Translations under genes and position numbers: made by a program
Part shown: in pieces, positions 7,120-16,529 of the stretch
Layout: every line of letters starts with the position of its first letter
How positions within the stretch are numbered: position 1 is the stretch's first letter
The notes under the pieces: model-generated
The model's input: the letters and a program-made list of their open reading frames with translations, nothing else
The model's database searches: none
What the model was told of the DNA's origin: nothing
From: Bryobacterales bacterium
GTDB taxonomy: Bacteria; Acidobacteriota; Terriglobia; Bryobacterales; Bryobacteraceae
NCBI GenBank assembly: GCA_003135055.1
Contig: PLDF01000370.1
Span: 1 to 35,205 of the forward strand
Length of the DNA stretch: 35,205 nucleotides
Direction: 5' to 3'

Positions 7120-7666
7120 ACCGGTCCCAGAACCGAAAAAGGCAAGCAGGGCGCCCGCTTCAACGCCTATCGTCACGGCCTCACCGGCCAGATCTGTCTT
7201 ATCACCGCCGGCGAGCAGCAAGGCTTTCGACCAACACTGCACCGGCATCCGCGATTTCCTCGAACCCGTGGGCGCAACGGAGCGCGATCTTGCCCAATCC
7301 ATCGCCGAAGACCGCTGGCGCCTCAAACGGGTCCGCGCCCTCGAAGCCGCCCGTCAACAGGCGCTCGATGAAGCCCAACTGCTTGCCCAGCTTGCATATA
7401 GCAAGGGCGAAGAGTACGATCCCGCTAGCGATTTCCCGCCGGAAATGCTGCAAATTGGGTCTGATTTTTCGAGCGCCGGCGTCCACCGCCTCATCGGCTG
7501 GAATCAGCGCCTCAGTGAGGCCCGCCATTGCGCCGAAACCGCCTTGGGGGCCAGGCCCACGGCCTCCAAGTTCCCGCCGCTGCCTAATGCGAGAACCGCG
7601 CAAACCGGAATCCGCATTCAGCCGATGTCTAAACTTTCCGCACGCCATGGCCGATACGTAGGATAG
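7069..7666 (+). pseudogene. Frameshifted 'STGPRT...HGLT' family protein
   Basis: The first frame (from ATG 7069) encodes NAQKSTGPRTEKGKQGARFNAYRHGLTG, the hallmark N-terminus of an abundant acidobacterial family of unknown function. Around base 7215 (GAGCAGCAAGGCTTTC) homology shifts to the next frame, which continues KAFDQHCTGIRDFLEPVGATE and a helical, Glu/Ala-rich body to the stop at 7666. One extra base in the GAGCAGC run explains the shift. It is therefore a probable pseudogene, unless this is a sequencing error. Two overlapping open frames (7069-7371 and 7268-7666) result, and neither alone is the ancestral protein. The 5' leader is repeated at 17649. Confidence 0.65.
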
Positions 7667-7682
7667 GTGTCTTAGAGAAGAA

Positions 7683-9665
7683 ATGCGGCATATGCACTAT
7701 AGACTCGCTTTCCTGACCTCGCTCGCGGCTATCACGGCATGGGGGCAATCCGGCTTGGCCGACGCCAGCCTTGAGCAACTGCTGAACACGCAGGTAACCT
7801 CCGTTTCCAAGAAGGAGCAGAAGCTTGCCCGAGCGGCCGCCTCGATCTTCGTGATCAGCCAGGACGATATCCGCCATTCCGGCGCCACCAACATTCCGGA
7901 TTTGTTGCGCATGGTTCCGGGCGTGGAAGTCGCGCAGATCAATAGCAACGCTTGGGCGGTGACCATTCGCGGCTTCAACCAGCGCTACAGCAACAAGGTC
8001 CTGGTGCTGGTGGATGGCCGTTCGGTGTACGCGCCGGGGTTTTCGGGGGTCTATTGGGACCAGGTCGATACGCCACTGGAAGATATCGACCGGATCGAAG
8101 TCATCCGCGGGCCGGGCGCGAGCGTTTGGGGCGCCAACGCTATGAACGGCGTCATCAATATCATCACGAAATCGTCGAAAGCCACCAAAGGAGGGTTGGT
8201 TTCAGCCACCGGAAGTACGGAAGGGGATGCCTCAGGCATGGTGCGGTATGGCGGAGATATCGGTACGGACGGCAGTTACCGCGCCTTCGCAAAGTCTTCC
8301 ACCTACGCCAGCTCCGAGGCTCCGAACGGCTCGCCAGGGCACGACGGCTGGTCGGCCCTGCATTCCGGGTTCCGGTCCGATTGGGACCTTTCGCCCGCCG
8401 ACACGCTGACCGTGCAAGGCGATCTATTCTCCAATCGCGAGTCGGAGCTCCGTTACCGCTGGTTCATTAACGAGCCCTCCGACCCGGCTTATGCTCAAAC
8501 GCTGGATGCTGCCGGCGGCAATCTATTGGCCAGGTGGACGCATACGTTTGCGAACGGATCGGATACTTCCGTGCAAGCCTATTACGATCAGTTTCAGCGC
8601 AACGACCTGGAACAACCGGACCGCGAACACACCCTGGACGTGGACTTTCAACACCACTTCGCCGCTGGAAGCAGCCAGGATATCGTTTGGGGTCTAGGCT
8701 ACCGCTCCCAGGACGTGAATTTGCCGCCGGGCTATGAGATTTCGGCGATGCCGCCAGCAAGGACAGACAGCCTCTACAGCGCGTTCTTCCAGGATGAGAT
8801 CAAAATTGCCAGCACCGTGTGGCTTACCCTCGGCTCCAAGATCGAGCACAATGCCTACACGGGCTTCGAATACGAGCCCAACGCCCGCATCGCGTGGGCG
8901 CCGGACGCACGCCAAACGCTGTGGGCATCGGCATCGAAGGCCATCCGGCAGCCGTCGCGTCTCGAAACGGGAGTGGGTCTGGAATTGGGATCGACGCCGA
9001 TCGGACCGGGACTTGCGCAGTCGGTCCAGTTACTCCCCAACCCGAATTTCCTTTCGGAGCAGGTTCGAGACTACGAAGTGGGCTACCGCCGTCAGTGGAA
9101 CAAGCGGGTTTCGCTCGATGCCGATGTATTCCTCAGCTTCTACCGCGACCTGGCCACGTTCGAGCCTCAGGCGCTCGTCATCGTTCCAGGCCCGGTGACC
9201 GTGTTTGAGGTCCCGGTCATGTACGGCAATAAGGGCCGCGCCAACGACTACGGCGGGGAATTATCGCTCAACTGGAGCGTGAGCTCGCGCTGGCGCATTA
9301 GCCCGGGCTACTCTCTGGTCCACATAAACTACTGGGTCGAGCCCTCTTCGGGCGATACGCTAACCGTACCGCTGGCGGGGAATACGCCCCGGAACATGGT
9401 TCAGATTCGGTCTACCATCAATCTCAGCCGGCGTCTGGAATGGGATCAAACCCTTTACTGGTCGCAGGCCTTCGCCAATGGAACCGTACCCAGCCATGCG
9501 CGGCTCGATTCCAGGCTGGCATGGAAGGCCAGCGAATCGGTGGAGCTAAGTCTGACCGGTCAGAATCTGCTGCGCCCGGAGTTCCTTGAGTTTGGCGATT
9601 TCGAAGAGGTCGTGGGAACCGAGACTCCGCGCAGTTTGATTGGGAAGATTGTATGGCGCTTTTAA
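7683..9665 (+). CDS. TonB-dependent outer-membrane receptor
   Basis: 660 residues with a signal peptide (hydrophobic LAFLTSLAAITAWGQS, cleavage near residue 22), then a plug domain. The plug shows SVSKKEQKLARAAASIFVIS, GATNIPDLLRMVPGVEVAQI, the SxxVLVLVDGRSVY segment and DIDRIEVIRGPGASVWGANAMNGVINIITK. A ~450-residue beta-barrel follows, ending in the outer-membrane C-terminal aromatic signature (LIGKIVWRF). This is the FepA/BtuB-like layout. The N-terminus shows no extra STN signalling domain. The substrate is unknown. A GAGAAGAA ribosome-site-like sequence precedes ATG 7683; ATG 7692 is an alternative. Its last 13 bases overlap the start of the YfiR-like gene, so a receptor, periplasmic protein and kinase are made from one transcript. 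Confidence 0.9.
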   Translation: MRHMHYRLAFLTSLAAITAWGQSGLADASLEQLLNTQVTSVSKKEQKLARAAASIFVISQDDIRHSGATNIPDLLRMVPGVEVAQINSNAWAVTIRGFNQRYSNKVLVLVDGRSVYAPGFSGVYWDQVDTPLEDIDRIEVIRGPGASVWGANAMNGVINIITKSSKATKGGLVSATGSTEGDASGMVRYGGDIGTDGSYRAFAKSSTYASSEAPNGSPGHDGWSALHSGFRSDWDLSPADTLTVQGDLFSNRESELRYRWFINEPSDPAYAQTLDAAGGNLLARWTHTFANGSDTSVQAYYDQFQRNDLEQPDREHTLDVDFQHHFAAGSSQDIVWGLGYRSQDVNLPPGYEISAMPPARTDSLYSAFFQDEIKIASTVWLTLGSKIEHNAYTGFEYEPNARIAWAPDARQTLWASASKAIRQPSRLETGVGLELGSTPIGPGLAQSVQLLPNPNFLSEQVRDYEVGYRRQWNKRVSLDADVFLSFYRDLATFEPQALVIVPGPVTVFEVPVMYGNKGRANDYGGELSLNWSVSSRWRISPGYSLVHINYWVEPSSGDTLTVPLAGNTPRNMVQIRSTINLSRRLEWDQTLYWSQAFANGTVPSHARLDSRLAWKASESVELSLTGQNLLRPEFLEFGDFEEVVGTETPRSLIGKIVWRF

Positions 9666-10198
9666 GATGCCGGCCGCAATTGGCAGTCGCGCTGGCTCTG
9701 GTATTGGCGATGCCCGTCGCCATTCCGGCGCAGGCAGCCAACGAATATGAAGTCAAGGCGGCGTTCCTCTTTAACTTCACGCGGTTTGTGGATTGGCCGC
9801 CGTCTTCGGGAAGCGGTCCGTTTTGCATCGGAATCGCCGGGGCCGACCTATTCGGAGGCGCTCTGGAAGAAGCCGTGAAGGGGCGATTCGCGGGCGGCCA
9901 TGCGATCGCGGTCAAACACTTCAAGCCGGGCGAGGAATCGGCCGCCTGCGAGATAGTTTTCATCTCCGGAGCGGATGCCAGGAAGATGCGCGCGGCTCTC
10001 GGCCGGCTACAGCACGCCGCCGTGCTGACGGTGGGAGAAGGGGTGGGCTTCTGCCACAGCGGCGGGATAATCGCATTCCAAGTCGAGAACAACAAGGTCA
10101 CGTTAGAGATCAACCCCGATGCGGCTCAGCGGGCGCGCCTTCAGATCAGCTCGAAGCTCCTCACTCTGGCAACTCTGGTGCGGGATTCAGGCGAATGA
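9653..10198 (+). CDS. YfiR/DUF4154-family periplasmic protein
   Basis: 181 residues with a signal peptide ending near [25 protein letters not shown]. The segment [18 protein letters not shown] and the C-terminal block [28 protein letters not shown] match DUF4154. The best studied member, Pseudomonas YfiR, is a periplasmic repressor that binds the CHASE8 sensor of the diguanylate cyclase YfiN. Cysteines at CEIVFIS and GFCHSG correspond to the positions used for redox regulation in YfiR, though I cannot align them precisely. The start overlaps the receptor gene by 13 bases, and the stop is one base before the kinase ATG. By position and family, the likely partner is the periplasmic domain of the kinase encoded next. 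Confidence 0.88.
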   Translation: MALLRCRPQLAVALALVLAMPVAIPAQAANEYEVKAAFLFNFTRFVDWPPSSGSGPFCIGIAGADLFGGALEEAVKGRFAGGHAIAVKHFKPGEESAACEIVFISGADARKMRAALGRLQHAAVLTVGEGVGFCHSGGIIAFQVENNKVTLEINPDAAQRARLQISSKLLTLATLVRDSGE

Positions 10199-10199
10199 A

Positions 10200-12227
10200 A
10201 TGTTGAAGCTGCTTCGCGGACTCTCCATCCAGCGCAAACTGCAAGTCATCATCATGGTACCCGCGGTGGCTGCGCTGCTGGTTGCATGCGGCGGGTTGTT
10301 GGCTTATGAAATCACGGATGCGCGGGCCAGCCTGAAGGCAGGCCTGGGCCTGCTCACGGAGATGATCGCCGAAAACAGCACCGCGGCCCTCTGTTTCGAC
10401 GACGCCAAGGCCGCCGGCAGCCTGCTGGCGACGCTCAAATCGACGCCCGCCATCGTTCGAGCCACCATCTACACTTCACGCTGGACTGTGTTGGCCGGTT
10501 ATGCGCGGCCGGGCGCTGCCTCGCAGGCGCCGGAGCGGCTGGGCACATACCGCGCCGAATTTGAAAATGGCATTCTGGCGGTCCACCGGCCGGTGCTGCT
10601 GGACGGGCAGATCGTGGGATCGATCTACATGGAAGCCGATCTGCGCTATGTTCAGGCGCGCGCGACTCGTTCGGCGACAATTATTCTGGTGGTTCTCGCG
10701 ATCTCGGCCTTTCTCGCGTACCTCCTGGCAGCGCGGCTGCAACGCGTCATTTCCGATCCGGTGATTCATCTGGCGCAAACCGCCAAGGCCGTGACCGTTC
10801 TGAAGAATTACGCCATCCGGGCGCAAAGGACCACCGACGACGAGCTGGGCATGCTGATCGACGGTTTCAACGAAATGCTTTCGCTGATACAGCGGCGCGA
10901 TGCCGAGCTGGAGCTGCGCCGCGACAGCCTGGAAGAGGAAGTGGGCGCGCGCACCGCGGATCTGCTCAGAGTGAACGCCGAGCTCACCGGGGCCAAGGAC
11001 AAAGCGGAAGAGGCCAACCGCGCCAAGAGCGAATTTCTCGCCAACATGAGCCATGAAATCCGCACGCCCATGAACGGGATTCTGGGAATGACCGAGTTGG
11101 CGCTCGATACGAATCTCACGCCGGACCAGCGGGAATACCTGATCACCGTGAAGCAATCGGCCGAGTCGCTGCTCATTATCATCAACGACATCCTGGATTT
11201 CTCGAAGATCGAGGCGGGGAAACTGGATCTGGAGATGGTAGCCTTCAACGTCCGAAGCTGCGTCCAGGAAGCGGTGAAGCTCATGGATTGGCGGGCGGGC
11301 CAAAAGAGCTTGGAATTAAGCTGCGAAATCGCCCCGAATGTGCCTCGGTATATTTTTGGCGACCCCATCCGCCTGCGCCAGGTGCTGCTGAACCTCGTCG
11401 GTAACGCGGTTAAGTTTACCGAGCGGGGCTCCGTCGCAGTGACCGGCGCGGCTCACACGGCGCGCAGCGGAGGAATGGAGCTGCAGCTCGAAGTGAGAGA
11501 TACGGGAATCGGTATACCGCTCGAAAAGCAAAGCACCATCTTCGAAGCGTTCGCTCAAGCCGACGGCTCCATGACCCGCCGCTTCGGCGGCACCGGACTT
11601 GGACTTACCATCTCATCGCGCCTCATTTCGCTGATGGGCGGCGCCATCTCCGTGGAGAGCGCGCCCGGCCAGGGAAGCTGCTTCCGGTTCAACATCCAGG
11701 CGGAGCCCGCCGGCGAGCCGTCTCACACGCTGGATGAAACGGCGGCCGAAGTGAGCGGCCTTCCGGAACAGCCCGCGGCAGCGCACGCGATAAGGGCGCT
11801 GCTGGTGGAGGACAATCCCGTCAATCAGCAGGTGGTCTTGCGGCTGCTTCAAAAACATGGCCACCAGGTGACGGTTGCATCAAACGGCCGCGAGGCGCTG
11901 GAAGCCCTGACCGGGGCGGAATTCGACATCGTCCTGATGGATGTTCAGATGCCCGTAATGACCGGCCTCGAAGCCACCGAAGCCATCCGCCGCACGGAGC
12001 GCGGCAGCGGCCGTCGCATCCCCATCGTTGCCATGACCGCGCACGCCATGAAAGGCGACAGGGAGCTGTGCATGACGAGCGGCATGGACGGATACCTGGC
12101 GAAGCCGATTCGCCTGAAAGATCTGCTGGAGGCTCTGGAAAAATTTGCCCGCCCTGTGGGGTGGGCCCATGGCCTGCCCAGTCCCGAGCCGCTCTTAGCG
12201 CTCGGGCTTTCGGGTGTCAATTCGTAA
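10200..12227 (+). CDS. Hybrid sensor histidine kinase with CHASE8-like sensor, HAMP and receiver
   Basis: 675 residues. Order: TM1 (residues ~16-36), a ~120-residue periplasmic domain containing [24 protein letters not shown] and IYMEADLR, typical of CHASE8; TM2 (~158-180); HAMP with [17 protein letters not shown]; a coiled-coil linker; HisKA with phospho-acceptor H285 in [14 protein letters not shown]; the ATPase domain with N-box [15 protein letters not shown] and G-boxes DTGIGIP and GGTGLGL; and a receiver domain (VEDNPVNQQ) with phospho-aspartate D581 in IVLMDVQMP. No output domain or Hpt domain follows. ATG 10200 is chosen because it directly follows the yfiR-like stop; longer frames would overlap that gene extensively. 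A CCCGAGC/GCTCGGG hairpin (about 12183-12207) lies in the last codons. Confidence 0.92.
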   Translation: MLKLLRGLSIQRKLQVIIMVPAVAALLVACGGLLAYEITDARASLKAGLGLLTEMIAENSTAALCFDDAKAAGSLLATLKSTPAIVRATIYTSRWTVLAGYARPGAASQAPERLGTYRAEFENGILAVHRPVLLDGQIVGSIYMEADLRYVQARATRSATIILVVLAISAFLAYLLAARLQRVISDPVIHLAQTAKAVTVLKNYAIRAQRTTDDELGMLIDGFNEMLSLIQRRDAELELRRDSLEEEVGARTADLLRVNAELTGAKDKAEEANRAKSEFLANMSHEIRTPMNGILGMTELALDTNLTPDQREYLITVKQSAESLLIIINDILDFSKIEAGKLDLEMVAFNVRSCVQEAVKLMDWRAGQKSLELSCEIAPNVPRYIFGDPIRLRQVLLNLVGNAVKFTERGSVAVTGAAHTARSGGMELQLEVRDTGIGIPLEKQSTIFEAFAQADGSMTRRFGGTGLGLTISSRLISLMGGAISVESAPGQGSCFRFNIQAEPAGEPSHTLDETAAEVSGLPEQPAAAHAIRALLVEDNPVNQQVVLRLLQKHGHQVTVASNGREALEALTGAEFDIVLMDVQMPVMTGLEATEAIRRTERGSGRRIPIVAMTAHAMKGDRELCMTSGMDGYLAKPIRLKDLLEALEKFARPVGWAHGLPSPEPLLALGLSGVNS

Positions 12228-12231
12228 TTGA

Positions 12232-12379
12232 ATTGAAGCTCGTCGCGTAACCGGGCCGGCCGCGAGCCGAACCACACGCCGAGCCGCAGGCCATGCCCCA
12301 GGCCGATTGAAGCTCGTCGCGTAACCGGGCCGGCCGCGGGCCGAACCGCACGCCGAGCCGCGGGCCATTGCCACCTACC
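12232..12379 (+). repeat. Two tandem 74-bp units
   Basis: ATTGAAGCTCGTCGCGTAAC starts at 12232 and again at 12306; the two units run in phase through GCCGAGCCGCNGGCCAT. Degenerate pieces (GAGTCACGGGCCATGCC, GGGCCGGCCAGAGGCC) continue to about 12440. The block fills the gap between convergent genes (12228-12510) and contains no credible ORF. Confidence 0.85.
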
Positions 12380-12510
12380 GAGTCGCAGACCGAGTCACGG
12401 GCCATGCCACGGGCCGGCCAGAGGCCAAACCATAGGCCCGCTCCACGACTTGGGAAAACGAGCTGCATTAAGCCAAAGCCCGCCCCGCGTCGCCGCGGAG
12501 CCCGCCCCGC

Positions 12511-15500
12511 TTATTGCTTCGTCTTGACCGCCGGCGGCTGAATCGCCGGAATATTCTGATCGTGGATCAGCTTGTTGAAAGCGGCCAGATCCGTAGTAAG
12601 AAGTCCGTTCAAAGTCTTCAGCTCGCCGTTCACTTTGGTGGCGACGTCTTCATACACCATGTACGATTGCGCGGTGGGTTGGTTGTCCGAGCTCTCCACC
12701 ACGCCCATCACATACGCCAGCTTGTTATTCAGTTTGATGGGAAAATTCAGCGGATCTTCGCTGGCGCGGTTCTTGGTCTGGTAAAGCTCTTCTTCCACCG
12801 CGGTCAGCTTGCCGATCAGCGCTTTGGCGGCATCGGCGGCGCGCTTATCGTCGCGCTTGGCGTATTCGTCCAATTGCTTGCGCAGCTCGCGGATGCGGAT
12901 CACGCCCTCGTTGGTCTCCGACAGCTTATCGCGGACCTGCAGCGCCAGCGTCAACTGCTTGGCGTAGTCTTCGGGCGTGGTGTCGAGGCGCGGGTCCTTC
13001 TTGATCGCGAAGCTTTGAGTCTGCGTCTTGCCATCCACGGTGAGACGCACCTGATAGGTACCCGGCGCCGCCAGCGGCCCGGTCATGCTTCCCGCCCAGA
13101 GAATGATTCCGGGAAACGTCGTCGCATCCGGATAGCGCATGTTCCAGGTGAAGCGGTTCATGCCTTGCTGTGCTGAAACGCGCGCGGGCGGCCCGCCGCC
13201 GCCGCGTCCTCCGAAGGCGTTATTCTCCGCGCCCTCTGCCGGTGGCGCTGGTTCGGGCGCGCGGCTTGAAAACTCGTGGACCAGTTTGCCGGTGGCATCG
13301 AGGAATTCCAGCTTCACGTCGCCCTGCGGCCGGGCCTTCAGCCAATAACTGACAACGGCGCCAGCGGGTGGATTTTCGCCGACAGCCGCGCCTCCTCCGC
13401 GCCCGCCACCGCCGAATCCGCGGCCGCCGCCAACGCGGTATGTGTCCTTGGGCTTGAAGAGATGCGCATCTTCGGTCTGCACGCCGGGGCTGTTCTGGGA
13501 GCCGTTCTGGGGGCTGCTCTGATAGAGCAGCGGCAGGTCGTCGAAAATATAGAACGAGCGGCCCTGCGTTGCCACCACCAGCTCCTGCTCGCGCTTATGG
13601 AACGCCACGTCGGCGATGGGCACGATGGGCAGATTCAATTGGAACGATTTCCAATTCGCGCCATCGTCGAACGAAATGTAGAGGCCGAACTCCGTGCCCG
13701 CCACCAGCAGCCCGCGACGGTTCGGATCTTCCTTGACCACGCGCGTGAAGTGCCGGTCGGGGATGCCGTTGACGATCTTGGTCCACGTCTTGCCATAGTC
13801 GGCGGTCTTAAAAAGGTACGGATGGAAGTCGTCGAGCTTGTATGCCGTAACCGCAACGTAAGCCGTGCCGGCGTCAAAGGTGGAGGCGTCAATCGAGTTG
13901 ATCTGGCTCCACTCGGGGAAGCCTTTGGGAGTCACATTGTCCCAATGCTTGCCGCCATCGCGCGTGATCTGCACCAGCCCGTCGTCGGTTCCGGCCCAGA
14001 TGAGGCCCTTGGTAACCGGCGATTCCATGAACGTGAAAATGGTGTCGTAGTATTCGATGGATGTGTTGTCCTGCGTGACGGGGCCGCCCGACGATAACTG
14101 CTTCGACTTGTCGTTGCGCGTCAGATCGGGGCTGATAGTCTCCCAATTCTGGCCTTCGTTCACGGTCTTCATCAGCACGTTGGAGCCGATGTAGAGCGTC
14201 TTCGCGTCGTGCGGCGAAAACGCGATGGGGAAGCTCCACTGGAAGCGGTACTTCAGCGTATCGGCGCCGTAGCCCATGGGGTTATCGGGCCACGCGTTGA
14301 TGTTGCGCATCTGCCCGGTGCGCTTATCCTGGCGCGTAATCAGGTTGCCGTAGGAGCCGGCGTAGACAATCTCGGAATTGCGCGGATCGGGCGCGATCCA
14401 TCCGCTCTCGCCGCCGCCCACATCGTAAAAATCCGCTGCGGTGATGCCGCCGGAAAGCGTACGGCTGGCGATGCGGACCGTGGAGTTGTCCTGCTGCGCG
14501 CCGTAAATATGATACGGGAAGTCTTCATCCAGCGCGACGCGGTAGAACTGGGCGGTGGGCTGATTGTCTTCCGTGGACCATGTCTGGCCGCCATCCGCGG
14601 TTATAGTGGCGCCGCCGTCGTTGCTCAGGATCATACGCTGCGGGTTTTCCGGCGCGATCCACAGATCGTGGTTGTCGCCGTGCGGAGGGCGCATCTGCTG
14701 GAACGTGCGGCCGCCGTCGATGGATCTCCACATCCCCACGTTGTTGACGTAAACCGTGTCGGCGTTCTTGGGGTCGGCGAAAATGTGCGAGTAGTACCAG
14801 GCCCGCTGGCGCAGATCGTTTTCGGTGTTGAGCCTGGTCCAGGCGCGGCCGCCGTTATCGGAGCGGAATACGCCGCCATCGGCGGCTTCCACGATGGCCC
14901 AGACGCGCTCGGGATTCGCCGGGGAAACAGTGATGCCGATTCGCCCTTCCACGCCGCGCGGCAGACCGGGCGCGTGCGAAAGATCCTGCCAGGTATCGCC
15001 GCCGTCGGTGGATTTCCAGATGCCGCTATTCGGGCCGCCGCTATCGAGACGCCAGGGCTTGCGGCTCGCTTCCCAGAAGCCGGCGTAGAGCACGCGCGGA
15101 TTCGACGGGTCCATGGCAATATCGGCCGCGCCTGTGTCCGGGCCGCGCGTGAGGACCTGTTTCCAAGTTTGTCCGCCGTCCGTCGAACGGTAGACGCCGC
15201 GCTCGGGGTTCGGCCCCCACAGGTGGCCTACGGCCGCGACATAAACGATGTCGGGATTCTTGGGATGAACCACAACCGCGCCGATGTGATAGGTCTGCTC
15301 CAGGCCGACGTTGCGCCAGGTGCGGCCGCCATCGATGGATTTATAGACGCCGTCGCCATTCGAGGCATTGCCGCGCACGCAGGCTTCGCCCATGCCAACG
15401 TAGATAGTGTTGGGGTCGGAGCCGGCGACGGCGATCGCGCCGACCGAGCCGGTCTTGAAGAAGCCATCGGATATGGGCAGCCAACTGAGGCCTGCGTCGG

Positions 15501-15699
15501 TGGTCTTCCAAACACCGCCGCCGGTGGCGCCCAAGTAGTAGGTTTTGGAGTCGGAAGGCACGCCCGCCACGGCGACGGAGCGGCCGCCGCGGAACGGGCC
15601 AATCAAACGAAAGCGGAGATCGCGCAGCAGTGGGTCGCCCTGCTGCGCGGCCAGCAGAAGAGGGACGACAGCAAAGAGTAAACGGCGGAAGAGCTTCAT
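12511..15699 (-). CDS. Secreted BNR/sortilin-like beta-propeller protein
   Basis: About 1,060 residues with a signal peptide (MKLFRRLLFAVVPLLLAAQQ). The N-terminal two thirds is a series of BNR/Asp-box repeats: GVWKTTDAGLSWLPIS, GVYKSIDGGRTWRNVG, GVYRSTDGGQTWKQVL, GIWKSTDGGDTWQDLS, GVFRSDNGGRAWTRLN and LFKTADYGKTWTKIV, giving one or two large propellers as in sortilin/VPS10-like and 'glycosyl hydrolase' proteins abundant in Acidobacteria. A Gly-rich linker (GGGRGFGGGGRGGGAAVG) leads to a beta-sandwich-like C-terminal region (GTYQVRLTVDGKTQTQSFAIKKDPRL) and a helical tail. Substrate and catalytic activity are unknown; the Asp-boxes are structural only. The start could be ATG 15699 or 15711; neither has a clear ribosome site. 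It is convergent with the kinase gene. Confidence 0.85.
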   Translation of the reverse strand: MKLFRRLLFAVVPLLLAAQQGDPLLRDLRFRLIGPFRGGRSVAVAGVPSDSKTYYLGATGGGVWKTTDAGLSWLPISDGFFKTGSVGAIAVAGSDPNTIYVGMGEACVRGNASNGDGVYKSIDGGRTWRNVGLEQTYHIGAVVVHPKNPDIVYVAAVGHLWGPNPERGVYRSTDGGQTWKQVLTRGPDTGAADIAMDPSNPRVLYAGFWEASRKPWRLDSGGPNSGIWKSTDGGDTWQDLSHAPGLPRGVEGRIGITVSPANPERVWAIVEAADGGVFRSDNGGRAWTRLNTENDLRQRAWYYSHIFADPKNADTVYVNNVGMWRSIDGGRTFQQMRPPHGDNHDLWIAPENPQRMILSNDGGATITADGGQTWSTEDNQPTAQFYRVALDEDFPYHIYGAQQDNSTVRIASRTLSGGITAADFYDVGGGESGWIAPDPRNSEIVYAGSYGNLITRQDKRTGQMRNINAWPDNPMGYGADTLKYRFQWSFPIAFSPHDAKTLYIGSNVLMKTVNEGQNWETISPDLTRNDKSKQLSSGGPVTQDNTSIEYYDTIFTFMESPVTKGLIWAGTDDGLVQITRDGGKHWDNVTPKGFPEWSQINSIDASTFDAGTAYVAVTAYKLDDFHPYLFKTADYGKTWTKIVNGIPDRHFTRVVKEDPNRRGLLVAGTEFGLYISFDDGANWKSFQLNLPIVPIADVAFHKREQELVVATQGRSFYIFDDLPLLYQSSPQNGSQNSPGVQTEDAHLFKPKDTYRVGGGRGFGGGGRGGGAAVGENPPAGAVVSYWLKARPQGDVKLEFLDATGKLVHEFSSRAPEPAPPAEGAENNAFGGRGGGGPPARVSAQQGMNRFTWNMRYPDATTFPGIILWAGSMTGPLAAPGTYQVRLTVDGKTQTQSFAIKKDPRLDTTPEDYAKQLTLALQVRDKLSETNEGVIRIRELRKQLDEYAKRDDKRAADAAKALIGKLTAVEEELYQTKNRASEDPLNFPIKLNNKLAYVMGVVESSDNQPTAQSYMVYEDVATKVNGELKTLNGLLTTDLAAFNKLIHDQNIPAIQPPAVKTKQ

Positions 15700-15774
15700 A
15701 CTATGTGGCATAGTAGCAGAAGTTCACTGTCACTTACTTTGCCGTGAGTTGGGAGCGATGCACAAGGCAGCAGG

Positions 15775-15810
15775 GCGGACGCCTGGTCCGCGCGGGTCCC
15801 CTGGACCCGC
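15775..15810 (-). terminator. Two back-to-back hairpins between the cytochrome and BNR genes
   Basis: GCGGAC-N5-GTCCGC (15775-15791) and GCGGGTCC-CCT-GGACCCGC (15792-15810) are perfect inverted repeats placed downstream of the cytochrome gene and upstream of the BNR gene. Neither has a T-run, so this may be a transcript-end structure or a dispersed palindrome. Confidence 0.4.
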
Positions 15811-15859
15811 TCTTCGCCCAGACTGAGCCTCGAAATCCCCGAAACGGTTAAGCGCCCAG

Positions 15860-16240
15860 CTACAGACCGCCGCCAGCCGCCGGAGGCGCCATCAACGGCA
15901 TATTGGCTCCGCGATGGCATGTGTAGCAACTGACATGCACTTTGCCATCGGGGAATTTGGCGTTGACGTCGTTCACCATCTGGATCATGAAGCGCGCGGT
16001 GGCCTTCTTCGGGTTTTCGTCGCTGGCGAAATCAGGTGGCACGTGGCAGAAGCCACAGTTTTGACCAAGACCAAGCGCGGCGGTGAAGGATCGCATGGTC
16101 GGAATGAGATTGTTGTCCGCAGGCAGGATCTTCAGGTTCTTTGGAGCCGGCATCCCCTTTTTCTGCGGTGGATTCTGTGGCGCTGCCGCCAGCAGAAGAA
16201 GGGGTATTGCGAGTAGCAAAGTCGGTAGTATTCGACGCAT
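15860..16240 (-). CDS. Secreted dihaem c-type cytochrome (reaction-centre cytochrome subunit-like)
   Basis: About 126 residues with a strong signal peptide (MRRILPTLLLAIPLLLLAAA). Two haem-binding motifs are present: CGFCH and CYTCH. The spacing and surrounding residues (NLKILPADNNLIPTMRSFTAALGL, FASDENPKKATARFMIQMVNDVNAKF, VSCYTCHRG) match the short acidobacterial proteins related to photosynthetic reaction-centre cytochrome c subunits (PF02276-like). These organisms are not phototrophic, so a periplasmic electron carrier is more likely. An upstream ATG at 16255 is possible, but ATG 16240 gives a cleaner signal peptide. It is transcribed towards the BNR-protein gene, 160 bp away. Confidence 0.85.
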   Translation of the reverse strand: MRRILPTLLLAIPLLLLAAAPQNPPQKKGMPAPKNLKILPADNNLIPTMRSFTAALGLGQNCGFCHVPPDFASDENPKKATARFMIQMVNDVNAKFPDGKVHVSCYTCHRGANMPLMAPPAAGGGL

Positions 16241-16280
16241 GGGGAAATCATACACCGATCCGGTCGATTTTTCCTACAGT

Positions 16281-16529
16281 CTAGCGGACAAAAACTTGTA
16301 ACACGCCCAATGCGCCCAACTGCGCGGCGAGCCACGCGGCCGCGACCGCACAAAGCGTGCATGCAAAGCCATCGGCAATCCGCATCGGCCGAGTGGCGCG
16401 TTCCTCCAGCGCCATCCTCCGGCGCAACTCGGCGCGCCACCACACCGCGCTGGCGGATGGGACCGGCGCGGCAGTTTCGGTGGCCGCCATCTGCTTCATA
16501 AAGCGTTCGACATTGCCCTCGCCGCTCAT
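16281..16529 (-). CDS. Small one-TM protein coupled to the ECF sigma gene (candidate anti-sigma or modulator)
   Basis: 82 residues. The soluble N-terminus (MSGEGNVERFMKQMAATETA) and WWRAELRRRMALEERATRP precede one hydrophobic segment (FACTLCAVAAAWLAAQLGAL). There is no HxxxCxxC zinc anti-sigma motif. Its ATG overlaps the sigma-factor stop (ATGA), implying translational coupling, and similar proteins follow ECF sigma genes in Acidobacteria. A role as membrane modulator of the sigma factor is inferred. A fragment of a paralogue (VERFMKQNGAADAGAPSR) lies at 17553-17630. Confidence 0.65.
   Translation of the reverse strand: MSGEGNVERFMKQMAATETAAPVPSASAVWWRAELRRRMALEERATRPMRIADGFACTLCAVAAAWLAAQLGALGVLQVFVR

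Noticed and set aside
14209..15681. 490-codon plus-strand open frame
   Set aside because: It lies opposite the BNR-repeat protein, whose Asp-box repeats and signal peptide are unmistakable; the long frame is a by-product of high GC.
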